A stretch of 64,000 nt of DNA from BOG-908 sp964247675 (GTDB lineage Bacteria; Pseudomonadota; Alphaproteobacteria; Acetobacterales; Acetobacteraceae): assembly GCA_964247675.1 (NCBI GenBank), contig CAXTVW010000005.1, forward strand, positions 4,574 to 68,573, in the 5' to 3' direction. The stretch's first letter is position 1, and every line of letters begins with the position of its first letter. Shown here piece by piece: positions 63,578-64,000 of the stretch. The notes under the pieces are model-generated. The model ran no database searches, was not told the DNA's origin, and saw nothing but the letters and a program-made list of their open reading frames with translations. A program made the position numbers and the translations under genes.

Positions 63578-63579
63578 CT

Positions 63580-63715
63580 GCAGGCAAGCAGGCCTTTCTG
63601 GGAGAAAGCGCCCGCGCTTTTCAGTGAGCGTGTCTGGTTAGACTCACGCGCCTGCTGCAAATACGGGGGGAGCAAAAGTTTTTTGGTCTTTTTTTCCAAA
63701 AAAGGACTGCTTTCT
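63580..63715. repeat. Inverted pair of AT-rich hairpin repeats (copy 12)
   Basis: Degenerate left copy 63580-63622, right copy 63670-63715 with GGTC/GGAC-type arms. It separates the GT4 gene from the ssuA promoter region. Confidence 0.8.
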
Positions 63716-63831
63716 GTCTTCCTGCCGCTAACCACGTTTCATGAGTGTGGTTTTTCACTAATCACGTGATCATGCTTGCAATACGGTCGGCGATCATTCA
63801 CCCTTTGCCGGGCGCACGATAGGATGGTCAC

Positions 63832-64000
63832 GTGGTAATCAACGCCAGGACGATGTGGTTATCCGCGGCAGCTCTTCTCTGCCTGATCCCGTCGGGTGTC
63901 TGGGCGAAGGACCGCGTCATCCGGATCGGCTACCAGAAGTATGGGACGCTGGTGGTTGAAAAGGCGCGTGGCACGCTGGAGCGCCGGCTGGCGCCGATGC
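63832..64000 (+). CDS. ssuA: Aliphatic sulfonate ABC transporter binding protein (5' part)
   Basis: 56 codons reach the window edge. A signal peptide (MWLSAAALLCLIPSGVWA) is followed by VIRIGYQKYGTLVVEKARGT and LERRLAP, the typical mature start of SsuA. It binds alkanesulfonates in the periplasm for import as a sulfur source. The GTG at 63832 has AGGATGG upstream; ATG 63853 would also leave the signal peptide intact. Confidence 0.82.
   Translation, partial: MVINARTMWLSAAALLCLIPSGVWAKDRVIRIGYQKYGTLVVEKARGTLERRLAPM

Noticed and set aside
39960..63730. Recurrent peptides such as KVFCFFFSKKKALLP in many frames
   Set aside because: They are translations of the AT-rich hairpin repeats, not conserved protein segments.
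1..64000. CRISPR arrays, tRNA or rRNA genes
   Set aside because: No regularly spaced direct repeats, tRNA-like cloverleaf or rRNA segments were noticed while reading; a dedicated scan was not possible.

Overview
The window is GC-rich DNA from an alphaproteobacterium, most likely of the Acetobacteraceae. The pointers are codon use, the hisB-DUF2628-hisH-GNAT-hisA order, and short AT-rich hairpin repeats between genes. This assignment is by recognition, not by a database search.

Left part (1 to about 31.7 kb): an accessory island. After the start of cutA it carries a frameshifted gene with a DUF429-like partner, an HD phosphohydrolase and an HNH endonuclease. Next come the bacterial RNA-repair pair hen1-pnkp, a short LMW-type tyrosine phosphatase and a decayed S1/P1 nuclease. 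A complete NHEJ set follows: ku, an MbcA/ParS-like gene, ligD and ligC. Then come two divergent XRE/unknown-gene modules, a ParB-like protein, and a DUF5131 (Gp37/Gp68)-TcmP pair. The island ends with a Tn7-like operon tnsA-tnsB-tnsC-tniQ, with a diverged tnsA fragment just upstream. A terminus with three TnsB-like sites can be read directly at 31551-31699. The opposite terminus was not found.

Middle part (31.8 to 38 kb): a surface-polysaccharide region. It has a broken GH16 glycosidase, a Wzy/O-antigen-ligase-like membrane protein and three overlapping glycosyltransferase genes. A GC-rich palindromic repeat follows.

Right part (38 to 64 kb): mostly core chromosome. It holds a saccharopine-dehydrogenase-like reductase, an MBL hydrolase, an MFS pump, a ferritin-like protein, a three-gene nitrile hydratase/thiocyanate hydrolase-type operon, a serine hydrolase, a DciA-like protein, mutY, phhA, an acyltransferase and his genes. 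Then come a sulfotransferase, a 1654-residue glycosyltransferase fusion, a 717-residue unknown protein that shares its repeated beta-rich domain, a GT4 enzyme and the start of ssuA. Nearly every gap here carries an AT-rich hairpin, usually as an inverted pair. None was seen in the first 39.9 kb. The hairpin stems differ between copies in a compensatory way.
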